Shown here one piece after another: positions 22,982-36,000 of a stretch of DNA of 64,000 nt. This stretch comes from Gelatoporia subvermispora B (taxonomy: Eukaryota; Basidiomycota; Agaricomycetes; Polyporales; Gelatoporiaceae): positions 380,916 to 444,915 of the forward strand of contig KB445796.1 in NCBI GenBank assembly GCA_000320605.2. The letters run 5' to 3'. Position numbers and translations under genes: made by a program. Under the pieces are notes generated by a model. That model searched no databases, was not told where the DNA came from, and worked only from the letters and a program-made list of their open reading frames with translations. Position 1 is the stretch's first letter. Each line of letters starts with the position of its first letter.

Positions 22982-24192
22982 AGGACGAGAGCGATGTTCA
23001 TACCATGCTATCATACACTGTTGTACTATATCGTGAGTGGCGCTTGCAGTCGAACTTGTTCATGCAACCGCCAATATCAAGTCTTCATTTCTGGGACTTC
23101 CACCGATAATCTGTCAACTGGTGTCGCTATAGCTAGCATCTACACTAGAGCTTATTTGCTGGCACCTAGGTGAGCGATTTTCTGAACCCCAAGCGCGCCA
23201 CCTCCCGCACTTTTGCCGAGAGACAAGTGGAGCTCAATTGGTAATTCAATACTGGCACCTAGGTGCCAGCAAATAACCTCTACTCTCGTGGGACAGCGTT
23301 CACGGACGGCGAGCATGCCCTCTCATTGGGTGATACTACGCTATGAATCACTAACCCTCTACACCGAATTCAGTGCGTACTTCTACCTCAAAGCCTTCTT
23401 TCTGTTCTATGCTGAGGACCGCCTTGGCACGGAGTGGATAATAGCTGTCAAGTTAGTGGGTTTCCCAGGGCACACTCAGTGCCATCAAATCTAGGTTTGG
23501 AATGACTTGATGTGGCCACTCAGTGTGTAACAGAAACCTAGATCCGAATTCCCCAGAATCCGTCGGGCATTGTCGCCATCGATTTGTGAATATCGTCTCT
23601 TGAGACACGTCCCAGACAGGTATCTGCACCCGGGTACAAAAGCTCAGCCTGCGACACGACGTCTAACGGGTCTCGACGCACTCTGGACAATCTATGAAGA
23701 TCATGAGAGGACCACGAAGGCCATTAAGAGGGCAAGCACTGGATGCATGTCTGAGTTGGCCATTCGGTGCTGCGCGCTCGGGATTGACTTCGAAAGGTCG
23801 ACATAGGGGTGCCGGTACACGAATGATCCTGTATGCACACGACGGAGAAGAAACTCATTAAACTATCCAGGTCACATAAGTCGCAGCCCACTTTATCTCA
23901 ATTCGTTTTCGCCATCACGGTAAGGCGAGTGATTTTGCCTTCAGTGTTCAACCAATGAAACATCTTTCGAGCTTGAGGATAGATGCAACAGAGTGTGTAC
24001 TCGACCACAATATGAGTGATAAAAATCCATGGCCTTTCGCAATAATCTATACACTGTGATGCACAGATGTCGAGCATCTTCGGCTGAGAAGCGCGTCGAT
24101 AGGACAGAGTCTGACGGTCTCCGGAATTTCATTTGCATAAGCTATACATATTTGAGGGCCCCGAGATCATATCGTATTCCGGAGCCCCCTAC
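22982..24192. other. Intergenic region carrying the MITE
   Basis: Apart from the MITE I see no gene. Near 23489-23544 there is a small imperfect inverted repeat (ATCTAGGTTT against AAACCTAGAT). Confidence 0.4.
23148..23280. mobile_element. 133-bp MITE-like element with TA target duplication
   Basis: The ends are inverted repeats of about 25 bp, sharing TTATTTGCTGGCACCTAGG with one mismatch near the outer end (GAGC versus GAGG). TA dinucleotides flank it at 23146-23147 and 23281-23282. It is too short to code. TA duplications are typical of Tc1/mariner-related non-autonomous elements. The partner transposase is not in this window. Confidence 0.7.
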
Positions 24193-24611
24193 CTATACAC
24201 TGTGGAGTAATAGATTAATGAGGCCAGCTCCTGCTACAACGCCTATGCAGGACTTACCAACAACAGCACAGTGTGGCACCAATACACGTCGCGATACCCG
24301 TCACACATCCCACAATGACTGAATACGGAGAACATGGTATTGAGTGAGGTATAGATTACGAGAGAAGCTGAGACTTACCGCTTATGATCCACTCGAGGCA
24401 GCCCGCAATGATGCTGATGACGGCGAGAACGGCATCGGCTATGCACTCGAATATCCCTATATTGCGTTATGAACTGAGCAAGGGCTGCGTGCGAGCGGAA
24501 GTGGCATCACCAACCTACAAAACAAGAAACGATGCACCTGTGGCGCGCCATCGTCAAAGTCACTCTTAACGATTTCGCACACATCCAACACATCCAAGGC
24601 ACTCACCCCAT
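24193..24611 (-). CDS. 57-residue hydrophobic protein, five exons, MGC start
   Basis: Five tiny exons (24607-24611, 24515-24537, 24379-24456, 24258-24318, 24193-24199) join without a frame break to 57 residues. Donors are GTGAGT, GTTGGT, GTAAGT and GTAAGT; acceptors are CACAG, ATATAG, TTCAG and CACAG; introns are 58-69 nt. The second donor is weak. The protein begins MGCIVS, which fits an N-myristoylation start with a palmitoylatable Cys3. It continues as one or two very hydrophobic helices rich in Ile, Val, Ala and Cys (IFECIADAVLAVISIIAG; IVGCVTGIATCIGA) and ends in four cysteines and Val. Agaricomycetes carry many small hydrophobic proteins of this style with unknown function. No single exon would be called alone; the joint consistency of all five supports the model. 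Confidence 0.6.
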
Positions 24612-26271
24612 GCTTACGTCTTCGCGTTCCTACAATATCAGATACGACTCCAGTACAGGTCTCGGCGTGCAAAGCGAGCTTTACAGCTTACTCGGTGATT
24701 GGTGGGGACGTTATGATAAGAGGTGGGGCAATCGAGCCACCGAGTCGGCACTTATGAAGTGCTCTGCATAGCGCAGCATTGCTATTCCAGCCTCACCACG
24801 TATGCACCACTGCAGTGTACAACACGCTGACACTTGTGAGACGATTTCGACCACTGCATCGCGGCCGTCAGTGTGCCCGGGCCCCGCATATCTAGGCCTC
24901 CAGGGGCGATTCGTCACAAGCCCACACCCAACGATCGACGTGGCTGGGACCCTAACCCCAGCGCTGGGTTGTGCGTCACCGACGTGGAGAGTACGTTGTA
25001 CAGCTGGGAAGGGAAGTAAGTATATGGCGACAATTGTGCAGCTAGTCCATACCTTCTTTGAATGACCAATTTTGACAGTGGGTTCCGTCGACATGGACCT
25101 CGGAAGTTGTGCTCTATATTGCGAGGAAAATGCAATGGGATCAATCAGGTATAGCTTTGACAGCATTACGGCGTCTTATTTTTGTTATACTTCGTGAGTA
25201 TATGGCGATCGAATTGACATTCAACTGTCGCCGAGGAATGACGGCTTGTCTCTGCTTTCGGCAAAAACACTGCCCGTGCTCAGAACCACTTAAATAGACT
25301 GTGGCCCAGTGCTTTCTCGACCCATGTCAAAGATTCTGAACATTCCAAGTGTGTCATTGAGCCTAACCTCGGGCAGCGATGATCTCGGTCTTGGATCGGA
25401 CATAAGTCCAGATAAGCACCGAAAGTCGACAAGAATTCCGGAATGGCTTTCTGAATTCTTCTTCCCGTAGCATTGTGTGGACCCGGGTGAACCGAAACCC
25501 TGGGATTGTTTCCCTCCCCGTCAAGTGTCGAAGGCTTATCGTGAAGCACTTTTGAGATTCTGATAGTACTTTTAAAGTAGATGTTGACCGGACTTGCGGT
25601 CGACGGATTTTTGATCGACTACTGACAAATGATGGACGTAAATATTTCTTCAATGTTCAATGCAAGCCGGTTCGAAGTGGCTTAGCCTAGATTGTATCCT
25701 TCTCTCGAACACTGTAGTTAAAGTACAATTCTAGGAGTCCATTCGATGGTGTGGTTCCATGCATCGATGCACTAGGGCTTTTTCAATCATGGTCTTCATC
25801 GAATTTTCGGGGATCACACATAATATTTTTATATATAGCCACTGCACATGAATAGATTCTTCGGTAATGATATCTTTCTGCTCTGTACGGACATCACTGC
25901 CTACAGTAAAACTCGGCACCCCACGTCGGATAAATGGTTAATTGCTTCGGCATTCAGGATGTCCTGGGTGTTGTTATGGAATAATCTCCAGTTGAGGCCG
26001 TTAGCTCTCTACACGACTATATGTACGACAAACGTCTTACGATATTGTTCAGCTCTCGACTGACATTCCTTCGCGACGTCGCTACTTCATCGGCGCCTGC
26101 ACGCGCTCAGATCGGCTATTGCCGACGAGACGTGCAGCATGTGTACTGCCTATTTTGGGCATTATCATTTTCTTGCAGGCGCCGAGTGTGGCCGCGTCCG
26201 TTTGCTTGGCTCGCGTTCTGCGCTTATTTCTCGCCATACCTGCACCTGACCAGCTCGGTAGTAATTGCGAA
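24612..26271. other. Gap between the small hydrophobic gene and RMT2
   Basis: No supported gene. Frames are short and interrupted. The last 250 bp should hold the RMT2 promoter and leader. An in-frame upstream ATG at 26119 could extend RMT2, but the added residues look unlike the family. Confidence 0.4.
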
Positions 26272-27757
26272 ATGGCTTCGACCTCAGACACGTCGGATGG
26301 AGCGTCTACGCACTCAGACGAGGACGTCGACATGCACGCCCTAATGGAGGCAGGACAGCAGCTCGTGGACGCGATCCTCAGTCGCGCACACATCGAGCCT
26401 ATCAAGGCTATGATCACCTCTGGGGCACCGCTTTGGTACCAGGATGACGAGGGAATGTCAGCGCTGCATGCAGCTGCATACGTTGAAAACACGGAGCTGG
26501 TCAGACTGCTCATTGACGAGGGTGCTATATGGAACGCAGGTGGGACTTCACGGATGCCGGGTTGTGGAACTATCATTGAATGGATTGCCATGTTCTAGTC
26601 GACAATCTGCATAACACCGCTGGCGACGTCGCCCTTTCCCTCAACAATGAGGATTGCTATACGATCATCCGGGATGCTGGCATTCGCTCAGGTCTGTCCG
26701 AGCGTAGCTATCTCAACTTCCGCTCTCTGAAATTCCGCAGAACTTCTGTTGTCTCTCCTATCCTCTCGTGCCCCACCCACCGATTCGCCGCTATCCCTCG
26801 TCCTCAAGGCGACCGACACCTCCGCTATGGGATCAACTGATGCCTTCCTCTCCTCGCGGCTGGAGTACACGAAAGACGAGCACGGCCAGGAGATCTGCCT
26901 ACTCAAAGTCAGTGACGAGGAAGAAGTCGGAGTCATGATGGGCTGGGAGCACGGCATCAGTGAGTACTGCGATCACACCTACTTCCTAGGCCACTCAAGT
27001 TTGTTAGTGTCAAGTGAAAGACACTGTGCAAAAGCTGTGCGCTGACCATCCTAACCGGGATGAGGGCCTGAAAGTTCTGAACGTTGGCTTCGGCCTCGGG
27101 ATTGTACGTCAAGTTCATTCCCAGAAATTCCCAGTCATTCACGACAGGCACCATAGATTGACAGCCTCTTCCAAGCACTGCCGACACCGCCTGCTACGCA
27201 CGTCATCATCGAGCCGCACCCCGATGTGCTCAAGCACATGAGGGAACAGGGTTGGTACGACAAGCCCGGCGTAAACATCCTCGAGGGCAAGTGGCAGGAC
27301 CACATCGAGAGTGAGGAGCTGATGGCGATCGGCGGATTTGACGTCGTGTATACCGACACGTTCTCGGAGGATTACGGGGGTATGACGCCACTTCACTGAG
27401 GTCTGCCCTAAGATTTGACCCATTATCCATTCCTTTAGCTCTGCACAAATTTTTTGGCCATGTACCAGATCTACTTGCGGGCCCCGAAAGCCGATTCTCA
27501 TTCTTCAATGGCCTCGGCGCCACCAGTGAGTCATATTCCGTGCCGTCTCGAGCGTCCTATTGACCTGGCTTGAAGATGCGCTTTTTTACGACGTGTATAC
27601 ACACGTTTCTGACCTGCACCTAGCGGATGTAGGAATCGACGTTGAGTGGACTGATGTCGATGTTTTTGAAGGGGAGGATGATAGATGGGGGAAGACAAAG
27701 GAATACTTTGCTATGCGCCTGTATCGCCTCCCAATTGGCAAGATGCGAACCTTGTGA
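26272..27757 (+). CDS. RMT2: Protein arginine N5-methyltransferase Rmt2
   Basis: Seven exons (26272-26539, 26599-26691, 26741-26959, 27015-27103, 27157-27379, 27439-27525, 27576-27757) give 386 residues, close to the family norm. The N-terminal third has ankyrin-like repeats (GMSALHAAAYVENTELVRLLIDEGA). The catalytic part has VGVMMGWE, the SAM-binding loop LKVLNVGFGLGIID, the post-I acidic VIIEPHPDVLKHM, and FDVVYTDTFSEDY, followed by PDLLAGPESRFSFFNG and the C-terminal strand DVEWTDVDV ... YFAMRLYRLP. Rmt2 methylates the delta nitrogen of arginine, for example on ribosomal protein L12. Degenerate copies of its last exons occur at 32042-32170 and 37820-38146, in front of glutaminase copies 2 and 3. 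Confidence 0.95.
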
Positions 27758-28340
27758 TATGGCGACGCGAACATAGCTGATGTCGATCGGGGTGGCATGC
27801 ACATGGGCCGGAATCTATCGACTGCGACATCTTCGCTTCAATCATCCGCACCTCGGTATACCTGCACAAGTTAGCATCAACCAGCTGTACCGTAGAACCT
27901 GTGCGTTGGTATTAGACTATACACCTCGACTGCGCCTCCGCTGAGGCCAGATTTGTCGAAGCGCTACCCTTATGCACGTGCTTCGAGCAGGGTTGTATTC
28001 TGAGCACACGACTCGGCGTCAGAAATCTGCCCATCGTCTCTAGGTTTACATAACCATCTGTCAAAGATGCAGCGCGCGCTGCCAACTACAGGTGCTTTTG
28101 AAGAAGAGCTGCTGCCCATCCGACCTGGGTCGGAGAAGTGTCGCCGTTTATGGGCATCGCAGCGCTCCGTATGTGGGCTTATATCAACTTCCGGGCCAGA
28201 TCGATGATCGATCCTTCGGCTAAGTTCCCCGTCAGAGAGCGCGTTCCGACAAGATGACGAATGGTGATACCTCCGAGGGCGCGAATACTCTCGTTGTTAC
28301 TTCCTCCCCATAGCAGGTTCACGTCTCACCAATAGTCCCC
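27758..28340. other. Spacer between RMT2 and glutaminase copy 1
   Basis: No gene. Parts of this spacer have diverged counterparts after the two RMT2 fragments (about 32170-32430 and 38146-38400), so it belongs to the duplicated unit. The promoter of copy 1 must lie here. Confidence 0.5.
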
Positions 28341-31300
28341 ATGTTTGTCTGGCCTACGTTGACCATTTTGCTATTGCTTGCGCTGCCTTGCCTCGTTCGG
28401 CCACAAGACAATGTCGCCGACCAAACCTTCTGGCCATCGGCAGTGCCTCTCGCTGTTCGCTCCCCATACTTCAGTTGCTGGATGCTGACGACGACGGGAC
28501 GAGGTCTGCTCGAGCAGTGGCCGCGGTTTTGGAACTATGCTTCTCCAGGTGGCAATGTCGGTCTTCTCATTCTTTCCGATGACGAACAATATCGAACCTA
28601 GATGATAGGATCCGTTCTTGACATGGCAAGGGCTTGTTACTGTAGACGGGAAGACATACCAATGGCTTGGTGATTGGAACACCGGGTCAACTCCTGCGCC
28701 TGTTGCCGTAGCCAACTTGACCAGGTTCACAGTGACTCCAACGCGCACAATTTTTGAGATCCAAGCTGGACCTATGGGCATCAACATAACGTTCCTTTCT
28801 CCGATTGAGGCATGTCCGTGTGCGCTACGATATTGGCGAAGTATGACTAACAGCCTGTATAGCCGTCTGATTGGGTTTCACAGTCCATTCCTTATTCCTA
28901 TGTGTACATGGATGCCACATCGATAGATGGACAAAGTCATCATGTAATAGTATATGCTGATGTCAGCGCAGGTATGTGTTGCAGAAAGCATGTATCATAT
29001 ACTCCTAACAGTCTTGCATAGAGTGGGTGTCTGGTAATCGAGGCGACAATGTTACATGGAACACAACAGTCACATCCAGCGCAATTTACCATGCAGTCAA
29101 GGCGGCTTCTCCGACTTTGTTGGGAGAGAATTTCGGCCAGGCTAACGATGGCATACTGTATCATGGCATGCTCAGCGTAGGCTGTCCAATTTGCGATGTT
29201 TTCTGAATTCACATGAAGCTGTAGGGCCCTGATGTCACATATCAATCGGGTTTTGGTCAAGACTTGCGTGCCCAGTTCCAGACTCATGGTGTTCTGGCGA
29301 ATACACAAGATTCCGATTTCAGGAATATTACGACGTACGTGCTCTATTGTGTTAATCATGAAAAAGTATGGACGTATTTCGTAGAAATCAGCCAGCCTTC
29401 GCGCTTTCGGCAGATTTGGGTTCAATATCATCGACATCCACACCAGTTGTCTGGATTTTGGCCTACGTTCGAGATCCGACAATCGAATATGTTACTTCCG
29501 ACGGAACTAGCCAACAGCGAAGTCCGTATTATGTAACACAATACACATCCTCGGCTGACGCCGTACGTGTGCTGATGCAGTGTTCCGTGGTGATGCGAAC
29601 TAATCTTGCGCGTGAAGGTCCTCGATGCTCTGATCAACTTCACTGAGACTTCTCAGAGAGCACAATCACTGGACAACAGCATCATCCAGAACGCGACGAA
29701 GATATCGCCACAGTATGCGGATCTCGTGTCGCTTGCCGCACGCCAAGTATTTGGTGCTATCGACATCACGGTTTCCGCGGGGAGTGACGGTCAATGGAAC
29801 TCGTCTGATGTTCAAATATTCATGAAGGACATCGGAAATACGCAGTGAGTCTCGACGATGTTCTCCATAGGCTTCTGGCGCTCATGAATTTTTGGACAGA
29901 CGTGTGAACCCCGTCGAAGTCTTGTATCAAGCGTTCCCTATGTTCCTGTATTTGAACTCCTCGCTCGGAAAACCTCTGCTGGAGCCGCTTCTTCAGTACG
30001 AGAGCTCCTCACAGTTCTCTCTGGCCTATGCAGCCGCAGACCTTGGTAGCGTAGCGCCGCTCTATCCGACGTTCGACGCTCATTATCGATCTAGGAACTA
30101 AATATCCACAGGCCCTCGGCAACAATTCCGATCACCCTCAAGGTCTGGAGCGTGAGTTTACCATTATTGGGTCCTTTGCGAAGGCGAATAATCTTATAAG
30201 TGTGGAACTTTGTGCACAGAGACAGGAAACATGCTGATCATGACTTATGCACAAGCGAGAACATCCGGGGACGGGTCGTTGATCAGTCGATATGTACGTT
30301 TGGGATGAGGCTTCTGATGTCGCGGGTTTTGTGGCAACCTTGGCTAAGATCTGGCTGGTAGTATGACCTGCTTAGGGGCTGGACCGAGTACGTCAGCAAT
30401 AATACACTCCAGCCAACAGCAAGCCAGTGAGTTCCGTCTCTGGCTTTCAGAGTAACTTGACAAACTCTCACAACCGACAGACAGTCTGCCGATCAACAAA
30501 GCATTGCGGGCTCGAGTAATTTAGCCGTGAAAGGGATCATCGCCATTCAGGCGATGGCAGAGATGAGCAGAGCGTTAGGGGAAAGCGATGACGCAGAGCT
30601 GTTCGGCGTACGTACGTTGCGCCTGACGTCGATGATTCATTCATTTACCTCTGCACCAGCAACGAGCGAAGGCGTTCATGACGAACTGGGAGTCTTTAGC
30701 TTTTTCATCAGACCAATCACATCTTCTCATGGATTACGGCGATGAGTCTTCTTGGGCACTCATGTACAATTTGTACCCCGATCGCCTACTAGGCACGAAT
30801 CTCGTGAACTCCTCGGTGAGTAGACTGGTCCTACCTGTTCCGGGCGCGTTCTCATACATAAATGAGAAGATATACCAGCAGCAGAGTACGTTCTACGGGA
30901 ATTTACCAGGTAAGGTAGACGTTGCGAGCACGATGTATTTGTTGCTCAAACTTCCTTAGCCGGCGCCTTCGGGTTAGGGATCGACAGTGAACAGGATGCC
31001 GTAGGAAACTCAGGTGAGTATGATGAAGTTATCCTGGACTCAGACCGCTTACATTATGGACTAGCCTGGATGCTATTCTATGGCGCGGCTGCCGCCGAAG
31101 CCGATGGCTTACAGTCCCTCATATCCATGGCGTGGAGTCACGCGTCCTCAAATCAGAGCCAAGGAGTATTCCCGACAACGTATGACTTGTCTACTGGGAA
31201 CTTGACGGGAGGTTCCGCCAGGTATGTCACTTTCCCGTTACAGTAAATATAATGACTGATCACTGCCTGAAAGTCCGGCTCAGGGTGCAATGTTTGCACC

Positions 31301-31959
31301 CCTAGCTCTAAGGTATGCTTTTTCACGTGACGGTCTCCACGCTAGCTAACATGCATATCAGTGTGAGCAACAAGACAATCACTATTCCGTCATCTTCAAC
31401 TTCAGGCATATCGTCGTCATCTCCATCGGCATCAGGCCATAGCTCAAAATCGGCCAATATCGGTGCAATCGTTGGCGGCGTCATCGGAGGGCTCAGCGTC
31501 ATCGGATGCGTCGTAGGTGCCCTCTTCATCATGAGGTCCAGATCAAGGAAGCGGGATGCTGCACGCAAGACATCGTATGACGGACTTGCTGAACCAGAGC
31601 CCTTTTACGATAGTGCTCCTGCAGCTCTTCCATCAGCATCCGATATACCCCGGGACGCTCCGCTCCATACCACGTCGCCAGTTATCACGCCGCTAGCCGA
31701 AGATCTGCGCGTTATCTCTCCTTCGAAAATGCGAGAGTACATGCTCAGTCGCAACATGATGACGGGACCCACCCCAGGAGCCTCGACAGGATCAGGAGAA
31801 ACGGCGCAGCCCTTGTCGAGTGTACACCCTCCGTCCACGGACTCTGCCGCGTCTCATGGTGCTATTGCTAGTTTGCAAACGGAGCTGGAAAGCCTGCGAA
31901 GGGTAGTACATGATCTACAGGCAGACCGCATGGAGCCGCCTCCAGGATACACAGGCTGA
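28341..31959 (+). CDS. Glutaminase A-like membrane-anchored protein, copy 1
   Basis: About 15 exons encode roughly 860 residues. A signal peptide (LTILLLLALPCLVRP) is followed by the family start QTFWPSAVPLAVRSPYFSCW. The DUF5127 region (YQWLGDWN, TPTRTIFEIQAGP, EWVSGN, PVVWILAYVRDP), the DUF4965 region (QYADLVSLAARQVFGA, RVNPVEVLYQAFPMFLYLN, TGNMLIMTYAQARTSGDGSL, GIIAIQAMAEMS) and the DUF1793 end (WALMYNLYPDRLLGT, NLTGGSASPAQGAMFAPLAL) follow. This is the Aspergillus GtaA layout. A Ser-rich linker, a Gly-rich membrane helix (AIVGGVIGGLSVIGCVVGAL), RSRSRKR stop-transfer and a 130-residue tail ending EPPPGYTG complete it. Outside activity on glutamine is inferred from the family. One intron uses a GC donor at 28810. 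All domain blocks are intact. Confidence 0.85.
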
Positions 31960-33095
31960 TTGTTGTGGCTGCTGGTCACTATGTATGGTCGTTGCGTTTT
32001 TTAACCTTACATTATACATCTGGGCCTTTTGTGTCGTTGCAGCGATACGAACTAATGTCGAATGACGTGATGTCGATGTATTCGAGGGGGAGGATGATAG
32101 GTGGGGAAAGACATAAAAATACTTCGCTGTTCGCTTGTATCGTCCCAATTGGCAGGATGTGGATGCTGAGATAGGGCTCTACGGATATAGCGGACGCCGA
32201 CTAGACAACGTCGGCACAATGTCTACGGACAGCTTTAACGACGAAACCTTCACAACAGATCTTCCCACCCTGTCTTGGTACTTGATTTGCATGACATCTA
32301 TCAACACCATCAACTTTAGCGGTGACCTATGTGTTGGTAGTAGGCTGCGGAGTTCGATGAGCTCTGAGACACTGGTATCAGAAATCGAGTTACCGACACA
32401 TAACCACCCGGTTCGATTGGTCGATAGCAGTATTCTGAGAGCATCGCTTGCAGCAGAAGTCAGACGCAGTCTTCAACTCAAATAGTCACCTACCAAGAAT
32501 GCAGCTTGTGTGCTGCCTTTGCACAGATCCAAGTGCCGATCCCTCAGCTATTGCAATAGCGATCAGATCATCGGTTCCGGTCCGTCACCTGAGGGAGACA
32601 CCGCAGCTTCAAAAAGAGTCCCATGCCTCAGGCACAGCGTGAGCGCCCTGCCCATCGCCTCTGCTGATTGTGCCTGGATCATTACAACTCCGCCAACTCC
32701 GATAGGGAGGGAGGAGGGAGGGAATGGTTACGCCCTCCGTGATGGAGACAGCTGGACTACCCGCCAATACTGTGTTCCGAACATAGTTTCGAAGTCGCAT
32801 CTGGCTTCTATCCCGAGAGACTGATCTGTCAAATATGCAACTTCTGCCTCTGCGATGCGTCAGAGGATCAGCAAATGCCGCCTATCCCCGCTTATAATAA
32901 AGGTGGGATCAAGTGCTGTTCATTGTCATCGCAGTACTGCATTTGGAGACCTCATCAATCTGTCTTGATCCTGCAGCTTTCTTTGCTGTGTTGCATTGTG
33001 AAACAAAGTGAGAGGTGTCACCGAGGCGCAGAGCTCCAACATCGTTATCACCCCTCCCCATTTCTAACAGCCACTTCTCTCACTACTAGGATCCT
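31960..33095. other. Spacer between glutaminase copies 1 and 2
   Basis: It contains an RMT2 3' fragment (separate entry) and sequence related to the RMT2-glutaminase spacer. A TATAATAAA lies near 32893. The last 90 bp match the leader of copy 3 closely (GAGGTGTCAC; CACTTCTCTC just before the ATG). Confidence 0.5.
32042..32170 (+). pseudogene. Fragment of the RMT2 last exon (copy A)
   Basis: The stretch GATGTCGATGT ... GAGGATGATAGGTGGG ... CCCAATTGGCAGGATG lines up with the final exon of RMT2 around 27650-27745. Small insertions and substitutions break the frame. It is non-coding and marks a duplication boundary. Confidence 0.75.
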
Positions 33096-36000
33096 ATGGT
33101 CATCTTGCTCACGCTTCATTTGTTGCTCATTTTCGCGCTACCTTGCCTCGTGCGATCACAGAACAATGCTGCCGAACAGACATTCTGGCCGTCAGCAATT
33201 CCTCTGGCTGTTCGCTCCCCGTACCTCAGTGGCTGGATGATGTCGACGGCAAATTTGCAACTGCTTGAACAGTGGTCGCGCTTTTGGAACTATGCCTCTC
33301 CAAGTAGAAATGTGCGTTTTCATTAAGTCTGTGAGAGGGAAAGACGTTATAAATGGGGTTTATCAATAATTTTCAGAATGCGTTCTTGACATTGCAAGGG
33401 CTGGTCACCATAGACGGGACGTTATACCAGTGGCTGGGAGATTGGAATTTCAGCGGAGCTTTTGCCGCAGCTAACTTGACCAAGTTTTCCGTCACTCCGA
33501 CACGCACAATCTTCGAGATGCAAGCTGGTCCTATGAGCATCAACATCACATTCCTTTCCCCGATCGAGGCACGTCATTGGGCATTGAATTCATATGGAGC
33601 TTAAATCAACAGATCAGAAAGCCGTCAGACTGGGCTTCCCAGTCCGTTCCTTACTCCTACGTTTATATGGATACTGTGTCGACGGACGGGCAGTATCATG
33701 ACGTCAAAGTATACGCTGACGTCAGCGCAGGTGTGTTCCCACATCACATGTATATCATATCATCTCTATAGTCCTGCACAGAGTGGGTGACTGGCAATCG
33801 AGACGACACTATCATTTGGAATACCACAGTGACATCAAGTGCGATCTACCATGCTGCTGTCGCGGCTAATCCGACGATACTGGGCGAGACTGCCGACCAA
33901 GCCAACGATGGCACACTATATCTTGCTATGACTTCTGTATGTTGCTTCATGTTGATGAGCTTTCTTGGGCTTATGTGAGCGGCGTAGACCCCTAGTGTGA
34001 CATATCAGACAGGGTTTAGCACAACCTGCCGTGACCAGTTCTTTGTCCACGGTGCTCTGGCGAATAGTCAAGATACTGATTTCAGGTCGGTCTATACGTG
34101 CGTACTGTAAACAACACCCATATATCCGGCTATATGTTGACTTTCGTTCGTAGAAACCAGCCTAGCTTTGCTCTCTCAGCCGACTTGGGATCAATTATGT
34201 CGACTTCTGCGCCTGTGGTCTGGGTTCTTGCTTACGTTCGAGACCCAACGATCGGTTATGTAACCCCAGATGGGGACAGCCAGCAGAGACATCCGTATTT
34301 CGTAACAAAGTATACGTCTTCGATTGACGCTGTGCGTATAATCAAGTTGAAATGCGCTGTGATATCACCTTATATCTTGCACACAGGTTCTCGATGCTCT
34401 GGTCAATTTCAACGAGACAGTTCAAAGGGCGCAATCGCTGGACAACAAGATCATCCAAGATGCACTTAAGATTTCGCCGCAGTATGCAGATCTTGTTTCC
34501 CTTGCGGCAAGACAAGTATTCGGTGCTACCGAAATCACTGTTTCAAATGGGAGCGACCGTCAGTGGAACATATCTGATACTCTCATGTTCATGAAAGACA
34601 TCGGAAACACTCGGCATGTGTCTCAAATGTCTCTGTGAGGACTCCAAATACTCATGTAGCGCTTATCAGGCGTGTCAACCCGGTCGAAGTCCTGTATCAA
34701 GCATTTCCTATGTTCCTGTACTTGAACTCCTCATTCGGGAAGCTGCTTCTGGCTCCGCTTCTTGAGTACCAAAGCTCCCCAAAGTTCCCTTTGCCATATG
34801 CAGCCGCAGACCTCGGTAACGAAGCATCGGACTTGACCTCCCTTGCAACTCAGAGCTCACCTTCGATTCAGGAAACGCGTATCCACAGGCATTAGGAAAT
34901 AACTCCGGGCACTCTCAAGGCCTTGAGCGTGAGTACTCTGGCATCTACTCCTTTCGAATGCAGATTATTAATCGAGAACGTCATCTACAGAAACAGGAAA
35001 TATGCTAATTATGACATATGCACATGCAAGAATGTCTGGGGACGGATCGTTGATCAGCAAATATGTACGTCTGTATCGATCTTTTTTTGGTCTTTCCCAA
35101 AAATCGACGGGAACCTCGTTTCGTCCATGTCCTTTAGTATGACATGCTCAGAGGTTGGGCCGAATACCTTAGCAATAACACACTTCATCCAACCGCAAGC
35201 CAGTACGTTTTTCTCTTTCCCTTCGAACATATCTCGACAAGCTCCCGAATCCGACAGACAGTCTGCCGACCAACAGAGCATTTCAAACTCGAGTAATCTT
35301 TCCGTCAAAGGAATCATCGCTATTCAAGCGATGGCAGAGATGAGCCAAGCAATAGGAAAAGACGACGATGCAGTCCTTTTCGGTGTAGGTGCGCTTTATC
35401 CACATCGACCGCGATTTGGCTGACTGCTGGGTCAGCAACGAGCAACCCAACTCATGTCGGAATGGGATATGCTGGCTTACTCCTCAGACCAGTCGCATGT
35501 GCTCATGGATTACGGCGATGAATCCTCTTGGGCGCTCATGTATAACCTGTATCCTGATCGTCTATTGGGCACGAACCTCATAAACTCCACTGTGAGTAGA
35601 CTCAACTCATGTCACTCGGATCCTCCTACGAATGAGCGAGAAGATATACCAGAAGCAAACCTCATTCTATGGGAGTTTGGCATGTAAGAAAACGCCGTGA
35701 CTGCGATCCCTTCTAGTACTGAAGATCCCTAGCTGGCAATTTCGGATTAGGAATCAATAGTGCGCAGAATACTACAGGAAATTCCGGTCAGTACCGTAGC
35801 AGATGTGAGCTTGAGATGCTGACACGGTGTTGAAACTAGCCTGGATGTTATTCTATGGTGCAGCCGCCACCGAATCCGATGGACTACAATCGCTGATATC
35901 TATGGCCTGGAATCATGCATCCTCCAATCAGTCCCGAGGAGTATTCCCCACAATGTACAATTTGTCTGGCATCGGGAACCTGACGGGAGGCTCTGCTAGG

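Noticed and set aside
22279..23001. 240-residue minus-strand frame
   Set aside because: Shadow of the PRKRIP1 homologue, whose Lys/Glu-rich codons read as Phe/Ser-rich on the other strand.
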